Assembly: GCA_001969505.1 (NCBI GenBank)
Contig: LSSK01000046.1
Coordinates: 1-27,336, forward strand
Direction of reading: 5' to 3'
DNA length: 27,336 bases
Source: Zancudomyces culisetae
Lineage: Eukaryota; Kickxellomycota; Harpellomycetes; Harpellales; Legeriomycetaceae
Below, piece after piece: positions 1 to 10,359 of the stretch. The position numbers and the translations under genes are program-made. The notes below the pieces were generated by a model, which did no database searches, was not told the DNA's origin, and was given only the letters and a program-made list of their open reading frames with translations. Within the stretch, counting starts at the first letter, position 1, and each line of letters begins with the position of its first letter.

Positions 1-383
1 ATGCAAAATTTCTGATTAACCGATATCTAATTCGCCATGGTTGTTTTCTTTTAGTTATTTACTGCTTTAGTAAATGGCACCACACATTTGTGAGAGACAG
101 TGATGATGTTTTAGGCTTTAACTGTGATATTATCAAAGTATCCATAACAATTTCGCCAGATTCTATAATCATCAACACACTAGTGTAAAAAACCATCAAC
201 TACTTTCTAGCATTCTGGTGCTGGTAATAAAATATTTTTTCTACTTCTAGTTAGGCGTCAGGATAAAACAAGGACTATAATCGGTTAAAACAGGCTTTAT
301 AGACAAGAAGCCGCCTTAACCTTTGAACTAGTACTCCATATAAATGCCCTATACTTGTATATATCTGCCATGTATATACTCGG

Positions 384-403
384 GTGTGTGTGTGTGTGTG
401 TGT
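384..403. repeat. (GT)10 dinucleotide microsatellite
   Basis: Ten uninterrupted GT units are visible. This is an ordinary microsatellite in non-coding DNA and is probably length-variable between strains. Confidence 0.9.
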
Positions 404-1086
404 TTAATGGAAATATTTGATTCTTGTATGCTCGTTATTTATTTATAAAATTTCATTTATGGCGTAAATCAACCAATATTTTAACACACTACTTTTGGTT
501 GTTTAAAGAAGTGTTATTGTGATTATCATCAACTTTATAAGACCATAGGCCTCTATTTTTTATTGTACAAGCATTTAGTATTACGCAATCTGCTTTTTAA
601 ATGAATGAATATCCGCATTAAAGCTCTGACCATAAACCGGTTTTCATTTATGCAAATAGAAAAAATAAGCAATTATACCACAACCGTACTAGTATAAACA
701 CTCTAGGTCTACTCAGTATTCGCTAACGCTAGTCTTCATTGTCTTTTAGCCTTCATACTAGTACGTTATAAAAGTACTTTTTTTTTATAAAATAAAATAG
801 CGACTTGGCAATAACTGCTATTTTAGCATCTAGCACACTTTTTTTTAATTTTGTAAGTTGATAAGCTTCTTCAAAAGCGCCAGGGCAAATAGAAATATGG
901 TATAATGCGTTTTATCCATAAATAGGATCTATATGTAGTTATTAATTAGCCCTTTAAATTATTTTACCCAATCTTTTGAGCTAGAAACGCGGTGTGACGT
1001 TAGCTCTAACTGCCACAAAAAATAATGTATATACACACAAACTATATAGACTTGTGCACGTTTATAATATTACATCCTTTATCCCC

Positions 1087-1158
1087 CTACTTTCCTACTT
1101 TCCTACTTTCCTACTTTCCTACTTTCCTACTTTCCCACTTTCTCGCTTTCTTGCTTTT
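1087..1158. repeat. 8-bp tandem repeat (CTACTTTC), polypyrimidine tract
   Basis: Six perfect copies of CTACTTTC (1087-1134) are followed by three degenerate copies (CCACTTTC, TCGCTTTC, TTGCTTTT). Together they form an almost purely pyrimidine stretch on the + strand. The decay toward the right end suggests slippage with the older units on that side. No coding role is apparent. Confidence 0.85.
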
Positions 1159-2610
1159 TTCACCCCCATTTTTTCTCTCTACCCCACTAAAGTTCGAATT
1201 GATAAAGCGCTGGAAAGGTTGTTATATTTCAAAACTCTCCAAACCATATATGGTTAAATCTGATATCAAATTCAATTTAAATCACCTGTCTGTGTTTTTT
1301 TTCACAAAAATGGACCTATTTATAAACCACACTACCCTGAATAATAGAAAAATTGAGCCACTTGCTAAAAGCAACCATATTTATTTTTAGCATTATTTAG
1401 TTTTGTCCCTTTTCAAAAACAGCCCTATTCTTTTTCGCAATTTTTTTTTGGAGTATTCGGATTGGAACAACCAACTATTCTAGCAATAGACACTTAATAC
1501 AACAATAAATCACAAGTAGGGTACAATAAAAAAACAACTTTTTGATTGTTTAGACGTCTAAATGTTTCGTTTTCATAGTTACATTCAATTTTTCATCGTA
1601 GACAATTGCAGCAAAGTATGTTTAATTATATATAAAGCCAGCCTTATGGCTCAACAAGTTTGTATATTTTACTATAGGTAGCTAATAGAGATTACTCATC
1701 CAAAGAGTCTATTGTTAGTCAAATCATTTTCAATCGGTAAAAGGTTGTTAAACCCATTTACTCAAAAGCCTTTCATCTTTGTCTAGTAGCGTTTCACACT
1801 TTTGCAAAAAACAAAAACTGTTTATTTGTTTAGAAATAATCATACTGGTAGAATTTTGAGGCAGAGTATGTCTGTATAACCTTATTCATATAAACCACAT
1901 ATCCATTATTCGTATCATTTATTCTGCAATTTAGCACTTTGCCACAGAAAAAACCAAAGAAAGGATATAGTTTGGAGGGGCTAGTTAGGCGAGATAACGC
2001 ATACGTACACTCAATAAGCAATTCCAAGAGTCCGTCATACTTTTGCTCTATTACCTTGATTGCTTGGTTATTAGGTGTATTTCAAGGAACATTGCCGAAT
2101 ACTAACAATACATTTAACCTACACTGCAATTATTCTCTGACCCTAGCTCGAACAATTATTTAGAAATAAATCAAATCCAAAGAATAGCTAAAACCAGAAC
2201 AAGAACAACGAGTTCTACAACTCAAATCACAACCAGAAGGAGCATTCCTTAAACAAGAAAACCTTTGTCACTTGTTTAGGTCAAAAAAAATAAACAGATA
2301 TAATATCCGTTAACTCCTCTACAACTAGTGGGTAGTTGTGGTTAATCTAATGCTATAGGCTATCGCCCGGGTCTAGTCTCCTTTTGCTATATATTTGATA
2401 ACTAGCTTGTTATTGATTTTTTAACATCAAACAATAACGACAACAGCAACAACACTAGTTATATTTATTTAAAAGACTATAGATAGTAGTGTCTATCTCT
2501 GAAGCTAATATAGACTCCTTGATATTTTTACTCCCTACTTCTCAATATATACGTTGTGTTAACTTGAACTGTTGGATAGTGCAGGACTGGTAGTAAGCTT
2601 TTAGACAAAT

Positions 2611-5600
2611 ATGGCACAAAACCGTTCAAGTTCAGAAAATACATATATTGTAAACAGATATAACGACAATGAAAGCATCAATACGGGGCCGGAGCCTAGA
2701 AATCTACACGGGCTTTGTCGTTTAAACAATAAATTTAGCAAAGACAGTGTGCTTGATACCTGTGGTTCGGGGCTAAGCTTAAGAAAAACTAAACGAATAA
2801 TGTGTACAAAATCAGCTAGTGGCATACTCAAGACTGAAAGTGCATTCAACCTGAACACATACAAATGTAATACTAGATTCAGGTCCAACACTCGATCGAG
2901 CTCCATACAGTTTGCGCTTGATACATTTGACACTAAACGTGCGCATGCCCTTGCAAATAAGAGCGAGGATATTTGTGTTGTTGGTAAGGAGTGTGGTACG
3001 TTTGGTAATGATAGCGGCAATAGAAATGGTAATAGCAGTGGTGACAGCAATAATAATGATAATGGTAGCAATATTGATAGAGACAGTGTCGAGTTTGGAA
3101 TACAAAAAAGACATGGTCCACAGATGAATGAACTGAAAAGAATAGTAAGGCCAAAAAAGTCAGAACTAGTTATAGAAAGCCATGACAGTTTCATGGAAAA
3201 TGAAAATGGTATTTTCAGTGATACCACTTGTAATACCCCCATATTAGCATCCCCTGAAAAAAGGATCGAGTTAGTAAAGACGTCCACTTCAAGTAGCAAC
3301 CAAAGCAGCCTGGAAAACTATGAAAGCGAAAGCACAGTAACTGAAGGATCCAAAAATAGAGCTAGAAGAGTGTTAAAACGAATAGAGCGACGAATAGGTG
3401 ACAACGTGTGTTTCGGCAGCTCAAACAATGACGAGCAAATAACCCCAGCTGCATCAGCAAAAACTCTAAATGTGGGATTAGTTAGTAAAAAAGTGTCCTT
3501 TTCAGAAGCTGATTCCGGCAAAGTAGACGTGAACAACGGGTCACATAATGAGGATTATGAAGCACATGGATTTTCTTTGAACTACTATCTGCTAAAAGAT
3601 GATAACTCCGAAGGACAATATCGCGCAAAAAGACACCAGAACAATGCCTTTTCAAGCCGGACGGCAACACGTTTAGGAAAAATGGAAACCAGAAGCGCAA
3701 TTTATGTGAATAAGGGCAAAGAGCGGGAGATTATTGCAGCCAGAGACAGTATCAAGCATCTAGTGCGTGATGATACTGACAGGTGCTTTAGCTGTAGCAG
3801 CACACCAAGATACTCAAAAAAAAGCAGTGCATATTTTGAAACCGAGAGTGCAAGCATCGACAGATCATTTGATAAGCACATTCTTTGTGATGGGTTTAGT
3901 ACGCTAAAAAATAGGGAGTCGAATGATTATGTTATAAACAAGGCGTACTTTAAGAGCAGAATTCACCAAGAGTTGTTTAAAAATTCGGGCTTTGAGCAGA
4001 CCATAATCAACATAAACAATATGGAGGCAGTGTTAACAAAAACAGTCGGTACTGATATATGTGGATTTGTCAATAAATACTATCTCGAAGAGGAGCTTGA
4101 AGGCATATATCAAACCGCTGAGGCATATTTTTTTGGTACAGAAAAGGTAGAGAAAAACCTTGAAAAGAGCCTGACGTATTTTAGGTTTGTTTCTTGGGGA
4201 AACTTGAAATACAAAGTAGTTCAGCAGGCGGCAACAGAGCTTGGATTTTGTTACGAGTTTGGAATAGAAGTAAAATGTGATTTCATCAAGGCAGAACTGT
4301 TGTATCTTCCAGCTGCAGATGCTGGGTGTTCGTTGGCTCAGCTTCGAATTGCATTTTTAAGAAAGTACGGGAGACCAGGAGTAAAAATAGACAAACTCGA
4401 GGCTGAAAAGTGGGCAGATATGGTCCGCGGCAATAAAAACAGCTCAGCAACTCGATGGTTGAAAAAGGCTGCTGAAATACACCTTCTTGCACCTGCACAG
4501 TATGCATTGGGACTTTGTTACCATGACGGAATTGGCGTTGATGTGAACGAAAAAAAGGCATTTGAGCTGTACTACAAATCTGCAAAACAAGGAAATGCTC
4601 GTGGACAAGGGATATTGGGATATTGTTTTGGAGAAGGGTTTGGTGTCAATCAAAACAAAGAAGAAGCCGTAAAATGGTATTATCTTGCAGCAAAACAAGG
4701 AGAGTCTGTGGCAATGTACAATCTGGGTTATTGTTATGAGGATGGAATTGGAATAGATAAAAATCCAAACCTCGCGGTCAAGTGGTACAAACGAGCTGCA
4801 GAACGAGGCAATGCATTTGCGCAAAACTCATTGGGCTATTGCTTTGAAGATGGGCTGGGTGTAGATAAGGATCCGTCTGAAGCAGCCAAGTGGTACAGGC
4901 TTTCTGCTTTGCAGGGATACCCGTGGGCAGAATGTAATTTAGGGTATTGTTATCAGTATGGTATTGGCGTACAGACTGATGCTAAGGAAGCGATTTACTG
5001 GTATAAGCGAGCTGCAGGCCAAGGCCATGCCCGAGCACAGCACAACCTTGGCTACTGCTACCAAAACGGAATAGGTGTAGAAAAGAACGAAAGGGAAGCC
5101 GTGTTGTGGTACCATAAGGCAGCGGTACAAGGAAACACATATGCTTACCATTCACTGGGGTACTGTTACCAAAACGGCTCGGGTGTTGAAATCAATCTAG
5201 GAGAGGCGGTAAAGTGGTATAACATGGCAGCACAAAAAAACCATCCACCGGCACTACTATCACTCGGTTACTGCTATAGAAATGGGATTGGTGTGGAAAA
5301 AAACGATGAGCAGGCATTCAGGTCATTCAAAGCGTCAGCAGAATCAGGAAACTCACTGGCTCAAAACTCGCTAGGTTACTGCTTTGAAGAGGGAATAGGC
5401 ACCGATAAAAACCCACGGCTTGCGTTTCACTACTACACACTTTCTGCTGCCCAGAAAAACCCATGGGCTATTTGCAATGTTGGATACTGCTTGGCTCATG
5501 GCGTAGGCGTAAAAAAAAATCTGAAAAAAGCTGTGCACTTTTACGGGCTGGCGGCAAGGATGGGTCATGCAAGAGCGATGGAGAAGCTGGGATTAGCCCT

Positions 5601-5898
5601 TCTTGAGGGAATAGGAACCAGTAAAAACGAGCAAGAAGCGTTCATGTGGTTTAAGGCGGCAGCCGAGAATCATAGCCATTCCCCAGCAATGCATTGGCTT
5701 GGATACTGCTACGAAAAAGGGCTTGGGACGCTGGTTGACGAAGACATGGCGGTGTATTGGTACCAAAAGGCCATAGCAAATGGGGATTCCTCTGCAGTAG
5801 AGAGGTTGCGGCTGATATTTTTCAGTAAATGTGCGTTTTCGCTGTCCGAAAACACTAGCAAAATATTCAGTATATACTCTGTTGCACCAGCAGCATAG
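2611..5898 (+). CDS. Large Sel1-repeat (SLR) protein with disordered N-terminus
   Basis: Single-exon gene for 1095 residues. The ATG has an in-frame stop three codons upstream (2602). Residues 1 to about 480 are Ser/Asn/Lys-rich with no visible domain and include an Asn/Ser/Gly/Asp tract near residues 128-155. From about residue 505 to 1070 there are roughly 14 Sel1-like repeats of about 36 residues, each with the core LGYCYxxGxGV followed by a basic AxxWYxxAAxQG helix. The first clear core is near residue 544 and the last near 1030. Such alpha-helical solenoids act as protein-interaction scaffolds. In fungi the best-known members are chitin synthase activators of the Skt5/Chs4 group, but this protein ends in VAPAA with no CaaX prenylation box, so that role is only a possibility. 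It converges on ADA3 with about 170 bases between the stop codons. Confidence 0.93.
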   Translation: MAQNRSSSENTYIVNRYNDNESINTGPEPRNLHGLCRLNNKFSKDSVLDTCGSGLSLRKTKRIMCTKSASGILKTESAFNLNTYKCNTRFRSNTRSSSIQFALDTFDTKRAHALANKSEDICVVGKECGTFGNDSGNRNGNSSGDSNNNDNGSNIDRDSVEFGIQKRHGPQMNELKRIVRPKKSELVIESHDSFMENENGIFSDTTCNTPILASPEKRIELVKTSTSSSNQSSLENYESESTVTEGSKNRARRVLKRIERRIGDNVCFGSSNNDEQITPAASAKTLNVGLVSKKVSFSEADSGKVDVNNGSHNEDYEAHGFSLNYYLLKDDNSEGQYRAKRHQNNAFSSRTATRLGKMETRSAIYVNKGKEREIIAARDSIKHLVRDDTDRCFSCSSTPRYSKKSSAYFETESASIDRSFDKHILCDGFSTLKNRESNDYVINKAYFKSRIHQELFKNSGFEQTIININNMEAVLTKTVGTDICGFVNKYYLEEELEGIYQTAEAYFFGTEKVEKNLEKSLTYFRFVSWGNLKYKVVQQAATELGFCYEFGIEVKCDFIKAELLYLPAADAGCSLAQLRIAFLRKYGRPGVKIDKLEAEKWADMVRGNKNSSATRWLKKAAEIHLLAPAQYALGLCYHDGIGVDVNEKKAFELYYKSAKQGNARGQGILGYCFGEGFGVNQNKEEAVKWYYLAAKQGESVAMYNLGYCYEDGIGIDKNPNLAVKWYKRAAERGNAFAQNSLGYCFEDGLGVDKDPSEAAKWYRLSALQGYPWAECNLGYCYQYGIGVQTDAKEAIYWYKRAAGQGHARAQHNLGYCYQNGIGVEKNEREAVLWYHKAAVQGNTYAYHSLGYCYQNGSGVEINLGEAVKWYNMAAQKNHPPALLSLGYCYRNGIGVEKNDEQAFRSFKASAESGNSLAQNSLGYCFEEGIGTDKNPRLAFHYYTLSAAQKNPWAICNVGYCLAHGVGVKKNLKKAVHFYGLAARMGHARAMEKLGLALLEGIGTSKNEQEAFMWFKAAAENHSHSPAMHWLGYCYEKGLGTLVDEDMAVYWYQKAIANGDSSAVERLRLIFFSKCAFSLSENTSKIFSIYSVAPAA

Positions 5899-6065
5899 TT
5901 TTGATGATGGGGCGTTATTTAAGTTAAATAGCACCAAGTATTTTTAATCAATAATTTTTTTATGTAGATGTTTAAGGATATCACCAAAGTTTCAAAGGAA
6001 AAGTAGAGCTTTTTGAAAAATAAACAAATAAGAAATAAACAAACGTACAAACAACACCACATAGC

Positions 6066-8219
6066 TTAATTGTCGGGATTTTCTGGAATGCCTTCAAAGA
6101 TGGGATGTTTAGGCGAAACAAACTTCTCGTCAGGAAAGAGACAGCCTATATTTGATATGAACTTGCGTCTTCGCTCAATAAATGGAGAAGCGCCGATAGA
6201 GACAGGAGGTGCTTTTATTGCTGAGGATTTTCTTTTCCGGGCTTTTGAAAATTTCTATACGAGATACAAATAAATACATTAATTGAGAATTTGCTGGCAT
6301 TAATAACAAGAGTAATAACAAAAATAGCGGTAATAAAAGGCATCACACTAGCAGCGACTGCACACCAATAAGATTATATATGTATAACGTGTATACATAC
6401 GTATAAATAAATAAATAAATAAATAGGGTGGTACATACATTACGTTTGGCATAGGTCTGTTCAATTTGCTTATCCAACTCCTCAACTATTGATCTATATT
6501 CTTGAAAGGCCATGTACTGTTTAGCTACCTCCAAAAGTCTTTCCTTGCGCATATTATTGATGGCCATCTGCGAGCGAAGTTTGTTCTGAAGGGAGCGTAT
6601 TTCAACGGCAACCTCATCATCCTCAGTGTTGTTCCAGTCAACATCTGGCTTATCCAAAACACCGATACAAAATAGCTCCCGTTTGATTCTATCTTCAAAG
6701 GTAGGAACCTCAGCCACTGTATTATCGGCTTCCGATTTCTCGACAATCGAAGGTTTAAATGAGTTTCGCCGATTCAAACTAACTAGGTTGTTGTCAACAA
6801 GAGCACCAAAGATCCTCTCAGTCAATGGTGGGCAACGTAGCGCAGATGATACCAGTCCTTCATCGCTCAGTTGGCCCGGGCTTTCTGGCTTTGATTCATC
6901 GTATTTACCCTTTGAAACATCATTCATAAGCCTTGAGATCATCATTTTCAATTTGGACACCTGCATGAGCTCGGGGAAACAAGAGGCCTCTTCATTGGCC
7001 CACCTTTGTATATAATGAGTCTCCTTTGGAGCCATCCTAAACAGACTTGAGTCCTCCTTCTATTAAAAAGTTATAGAATACAAACATAAATTTAACTTAC
7101 TTTTGGAGGAGTTTATAAAAAAAGGGGACATTACTAGCCCCATAAAGCAGTACATGTTAAACGAAACACCATGAATAAAAAAAAACTACAATAGCTTACA
7201 CTCTTGGCCAATGTGTCAAAATCCTCTTCAGTCAAATTACGAAAATAATAGTCCATTGCAGTCCAAAAAGCGTTTGATGATACCTGGTTGGTTATTTTCA
7301 CTTTTGAAAAATCATCTCGCGCTATCATAAACTCTTCAATACGGCTTCCAAAAGTTGAAAGCGGGGCATTAGTCAATATATCTGAACCATACTTTGCCAT
7401 AGCCTTCCGTCTAGATGTTTGAAGGGTTGGTGTATATGCACCGGGTCCAGGAGTAGATTGGCGAGAATCGTAGTCATTTGTATTGGGAGAATCCTTAAAC
7501 GCGCTTAAAGGTCCCTATTTTAGTTTCGATACGAATATTGACGGTTATTTCATATGTAGTATTATAAACGATACGTTTGTTTTGTTTTGTTTTGTTTTTT
7601 TTCTATGTTCATCTCGAGTTGGTAAAACCTCCATTAGATATAGTACTTATAGCTATAAATAGTTCAAGAAAATTTTTTTGTACCTTTACATCATCATTCC
7701 TGGCCCTTTCTATCCTCAACCTAAGAAAAATTAGTATGAAATATCAATATTAATATTGGTATTTTTAATACCTGAAGTATTTAAATATATTTTATCGGTT
7801 TGCTTAGCCATACCCTAGCACAGATTCTATTTTATCGAAAAAGATTTCAAATGTTAGTGATAAGCTAATCTAGTATAGTTCAGCAGAATCATCAACGCAA
7901 TTGACAGATAAAAATAAATAAATAGACTGAAAAATAGCATCCATAATTTACCTTTATGTGATACCTTTTCTTGCTCATCAACTTTGATTCTTTTATTCTC
8001 AGGACCTGCAGAGTTTTTAAGAAAGATATCGTAGTCATCAGAAATCGATTCCAGTCTTCTTTTGGCTTCGTTTTTCAAATCAAGCAAGTCATGCTTCAAG
8101 TCCTCAATAGAAAGTCGATCCTTTATACGATCAATACTCCCTTGCAAAAGAGCGCTTATTTCTTCGGTGAAATGGTTATACTTTCCATCTGGTATCGAAT
8201 ATCCAATGAATCTACTCAT
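6066..8219 (-). CDS. ADA3: Transcriptional adapter Ada3/Ngg1 (SAGA histone acetyltransferase module)
   Basis: Six exons on the minus strand: 8219-7952, 7826-7814, 7720-7684, 7514-7200, 7059-6439 and 6254-6066, giving 480 residues. Ada3 joins Ada2 and Gcn5 in the nuclear SAGA/ADA acetyltransferase module. Evidence for the family is segment-by-segment similarity to TADA3. There is an N-terminal helical region, then NAFWTAMDYYFRNLTEEDFD (matching the NRFW...DITSEE segment), HYIQRWANEEA (matching HYSQRWAQED), LTERIFGALVDNNLV, and the C-terminal VPTFEDRIKRELFCIGVLD followed by a helical, Lys/Arg-rich segment. Introns begin GTAAAT, GTATGG, GTACAA, GTAAGC and GTATGT. Exon 2 is a 13-base microexon, needed to keep frame between exons 1 and 3. 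The last exon supplies a basic tail ending EGIPENPDN. Intron 5 contains a TAAA microsatellite. The 5' end faces the tail-anchored gene across about 650 bases. Confidence 0.9.
6404..6425. repeat. (TAAA)5 microsatellite in ADA3 intron 5
   Basis: Five TAAA units plus a partial unit lie 13 bases inside the GTATGT donor of the last ADA3 intron. This is a simple repeat with no evident function. Confidence 0.85.
7575..7602. repeat. (TTTTG)n microsatellite in ADA3 intron 3
   Basis: About four GTTTT units followed by a T run lie within the third ADA3 intron, between exons 7684-7720 and 7200-7514. On the transcribed strand this is an A/C-rich tract. Confidence 0.8.
7814..7826 (-). other. Probable 13-nt microexon of ADA3
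   Basis: On the minus strand the bases AATCTGTGCTAGG lie between an acceptor (ATAAAATAG) and a donor (GTATGG). A CACTAAC branch-like site sits upstream at 7859-7853. Exon 1 ends in phase 1 at its GTAAAT donor. The following exon, preceded by TACTAAT...TTAG, is open only if entered with two carried bases. Exactly 13 bases convert phase 1 to phase 2, giving the junction peptide KESVLGLRIE. Confidence 0.65.
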
Positions 8220-8871
8220 AGCTGTTACTTTTTGTACTTTATGCCCTAGATTTTGAATTTTTTGTATTTAATATATCCACAATGATATATCATAATTTGC
8301 GGAAAAAAAACTGGTAAAAAAAATGACAAACACGTAAATGGGATTATTAGTGATTGGCTGAACATTTTAGTAGTCCAGGAAAAGCAAATCAATGGGCTGG
8401 GGTTTAGGTAATAAACTATCACAATCATTTTCAAAACATTTGCAAAAATGGCACGAAATTCTCGAATTTGGCAGTTAGAGCTCAACATTGGCTGCATCTC
8501 GCTGGAAAAGTCAATAATCTACTTTCAATAATTCTATATTGTATTCAAATAAAAAGCAAAAGAACTCGAACCATTTTGGTATATAGACACGTAGCTATAC
8601 CTACCTTATCATCAACTAATATCGGATAATTCTGACCCGCGTAAAAACAAAAAAGGGTGTATTTGAAAGAGCTAGATACTTTGTTGGGCTCGTGTTTTAA
8701 TTAGTATCCCATAAAACCCTATTGCCTCAAAAAGTGCGACAAAGCAACAAGGCATACAGACTTGGCAAAATCCACAAAAATAGGCACTAATAGGAATTCT
8801 ACTTGTTCTTTTGACTGAACTTTGCATATACATAATACAACAAGGGCTACGAGTTAATAATAATAGAAAAT
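8220..8871. promoter_or_regulatory. Shared divergent promoter region of ADA3 and the tail-anchored protein gene
   Basis: These 652 bases separate two divergent start codons, so they must contain both promoters and 5' untranslated regions. The sequence is AT-rich. An 83-codon open frame on the minus strand (8246-8497) has no recognisable domain and looks like chance. I could not assign specific transcription-factor sites. Confidence 0.5.
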
Positions 8872-10015
8872 ATGTCGTTAGGAATTGTAAAAGACAATAG
8901 TAAGTTTACTATATGTTTCCAAGAACGACCCAATCTTTTAATTGAACATTCTACTATTTTTTCATTTGACTTTCAACAGGCTAAATGTTATTTGTAGCGA
9001 CATTTAAAAATTATATGGGCAGTCTGCAGAACAAATTATCAGAAGCAGAGAACGAGTATAGCAAGATCGAGAAAAGGATAAATCTTGCTACACATACTTC
9101 CACCAACCTAGTATCTCTCCCGGAGTAAGTACAGTTTTTATTACTTTTAACATCACCTCTTTATACAAACCATACCTTGGAACACATATAAAAACAAGAA
9201 AGTATAAACACTTTTATATGTTTTAGCTTTGAGGAATTTCCTTTTGAAGAGTTATTCTGCAATCTAGCAGACGACTTTATTGCTGTCTTGGGTCAATTAC
9301 GCACTCATAGAATTGACGTAAGATTCAAAGACTTTTTTTTGAAAACCAATAAGTCTTCTCCCCTTTTCAAGTGGTTTTTTGAAATAACCATAAAATCATG
9401 TATACAGGTAGATAATAGCAGTGATATCGATTCAATTTATGCTTCCTTGCTCAAACTGAAGGGCAACTATACTGAGATAAAGGAGATTGAACTTAAATAT
9501 ATGGAATCATTGCTACACAAATGCAATGTACTCACAAGCTCCGATAATAACAGCGAAATGCATCCACTCTACAAAGATGTTGATTCAGTACAAAACTATG
9601 GCTCGCTTGATGACAATTTTGCGCAGCCAAATCAATTTGCGATGCAGCTAAGAGAATACATTGGGTGTATCGAAGAGTCTATCCATAACATTGATTCCAA
9701 GTTTCAAGAAATAAGGATTGGTCCAGGATGTGCAGACGGCGAAGGTAGGAATAGTAATGTTTATACAACCGTTAATAGCCGATTTACTTTCCTCCCCATA
9801 ATTAACTAAGAGTATCAAAAATCATAGAGCTGCAAAACACCGAGTCGAGCCATCTAGTTGAAATAAACCAAAATGACGATGAAACCGAACCCACCAGACC
9901 TTGGTACAAACCAAATAAAACAGTAGTGGCAAAAATATTATTTGCGGCTTACGTGGGCTCTAAGATACTGATGCTCTTGTTCATTTTGATAGCTGGCTAT
10001 CTGGCTGGTAAATAA
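8872..10015 (+). CDS. Tail-anchored coiled-coil membrane protein of unknown function
   Basis: Four exons, 8872-8899, 8998-9124, 9227-9744 and 9828-10015, give 286 residues. Donors are GTAAGT, GTAAGT and GTAGGA. Acceptors are TTTGTAG, TTTTAG and TCATAG, the last preceded by a TTAACTAAG branch-like site. An earlier CAG (8979) at intron 1 is rejected because it leads straight into a stop. Residues 12-45 (SLQNKLSEAENEYSKIEKRI) look like a coiled coil, followed by an acidic segment with FEEFPFEELF. The middle is helical. The C-terminus ends with a basic RPWYKPNK stretch and one hydrophobic span (ILFAAYVGSKILMLLFILIA), leaving only a few residues beyond it. This is the architecture of a tail-anchored protein facing the cytosol, like SNAREs or organelle adaptors. 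I cannot match it to a named SNARE or any other family, so function is open. Confidence 0.78.
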
Positions 10016-10359
10016 CGGGAATCTTGCTTCGACAACTTGTTCCTTCTTTCATCATTAAATGTGTGTTTTCTAGCACATATTTAACTGTGTTATCCCAGAA
10101 CCAGCTGATAGATTGACTTTTTCTGGTACACTCTTGCTTAAACCACTTTAAAATATTTCAAACAACATGTACATGGTGGCTGGTGAGTTGGTGATGGTTT
10201 CCAGGCCCAGTGGGCTGGGATTTTGGGTGGTTTATGTGTATTATACATTTTCTAAGTTTTACTAATATTAAAACTAACTATTTCCGCAAATCAAACCAAG
10301 GGCTACCAAACAAGAATAAAATGAACAAATGCGCATAGTACCGCATGATGTGGTTGATC
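10016..10359. other. Convergent intergenic spacer
   Basis: This spacer lies between the stop codons of two convergent genes and should hold both 3' untranslated regions. It contains a short imperfect hairpin around 10201-10216 (CCCAG...CTGGG) but no AATAAA that I can assign with confidence and no open frame of note. Confidence 0.5.

Larger units (their letters stand above)
1..2610. other. Gene-poor stretch upstream of the Sel1-repeat gene
   Basis: I see no convincing gene here on either strand. The longest open frames (for example around 994-1390 and 1830-2163) mostly lack an ATG, are low in complexity or match no family I recognise. The stretch is AT-rich and holds a GT microsatellite and a polypyrimidine tandem repeat, listed separately. 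The last few hundred bases presumably carry the promoter of the gene starting at 2611, but I cannot point to a clear TATA box. Confidence 0.6.

Noticed and set aside
1185-1205. GTTCGAAT, resembling a tRNA B box
   Set aside because: The upstream sequence is a polypyrimidine tract with no A box, and no acceptor or anticodon stem can be drawn.
1830-2163. Overlapping short open frames on both strands
   Set aside because: The + strand frame has no ATG start and neither protein shows recognisable motifs. They overlap each other antisense, which is typical of chance frames.
2601-3299. Minus-strand open frame of 232 codons opposite the Sel1-repeat gene
   Set aside because: It lies antisense to the low-complexity N-terminus of a well-supported gene and has the Ser/Leu-rich composition expected of its reverse complement.
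8246-8497. 83-codon minus-strand open frame with an ATG between ADA3 and the tail-anchored gene
   Set aside because: It has no family similarity, lies in a promoter-sized divergent gap, and is of a length readily expected by chance.
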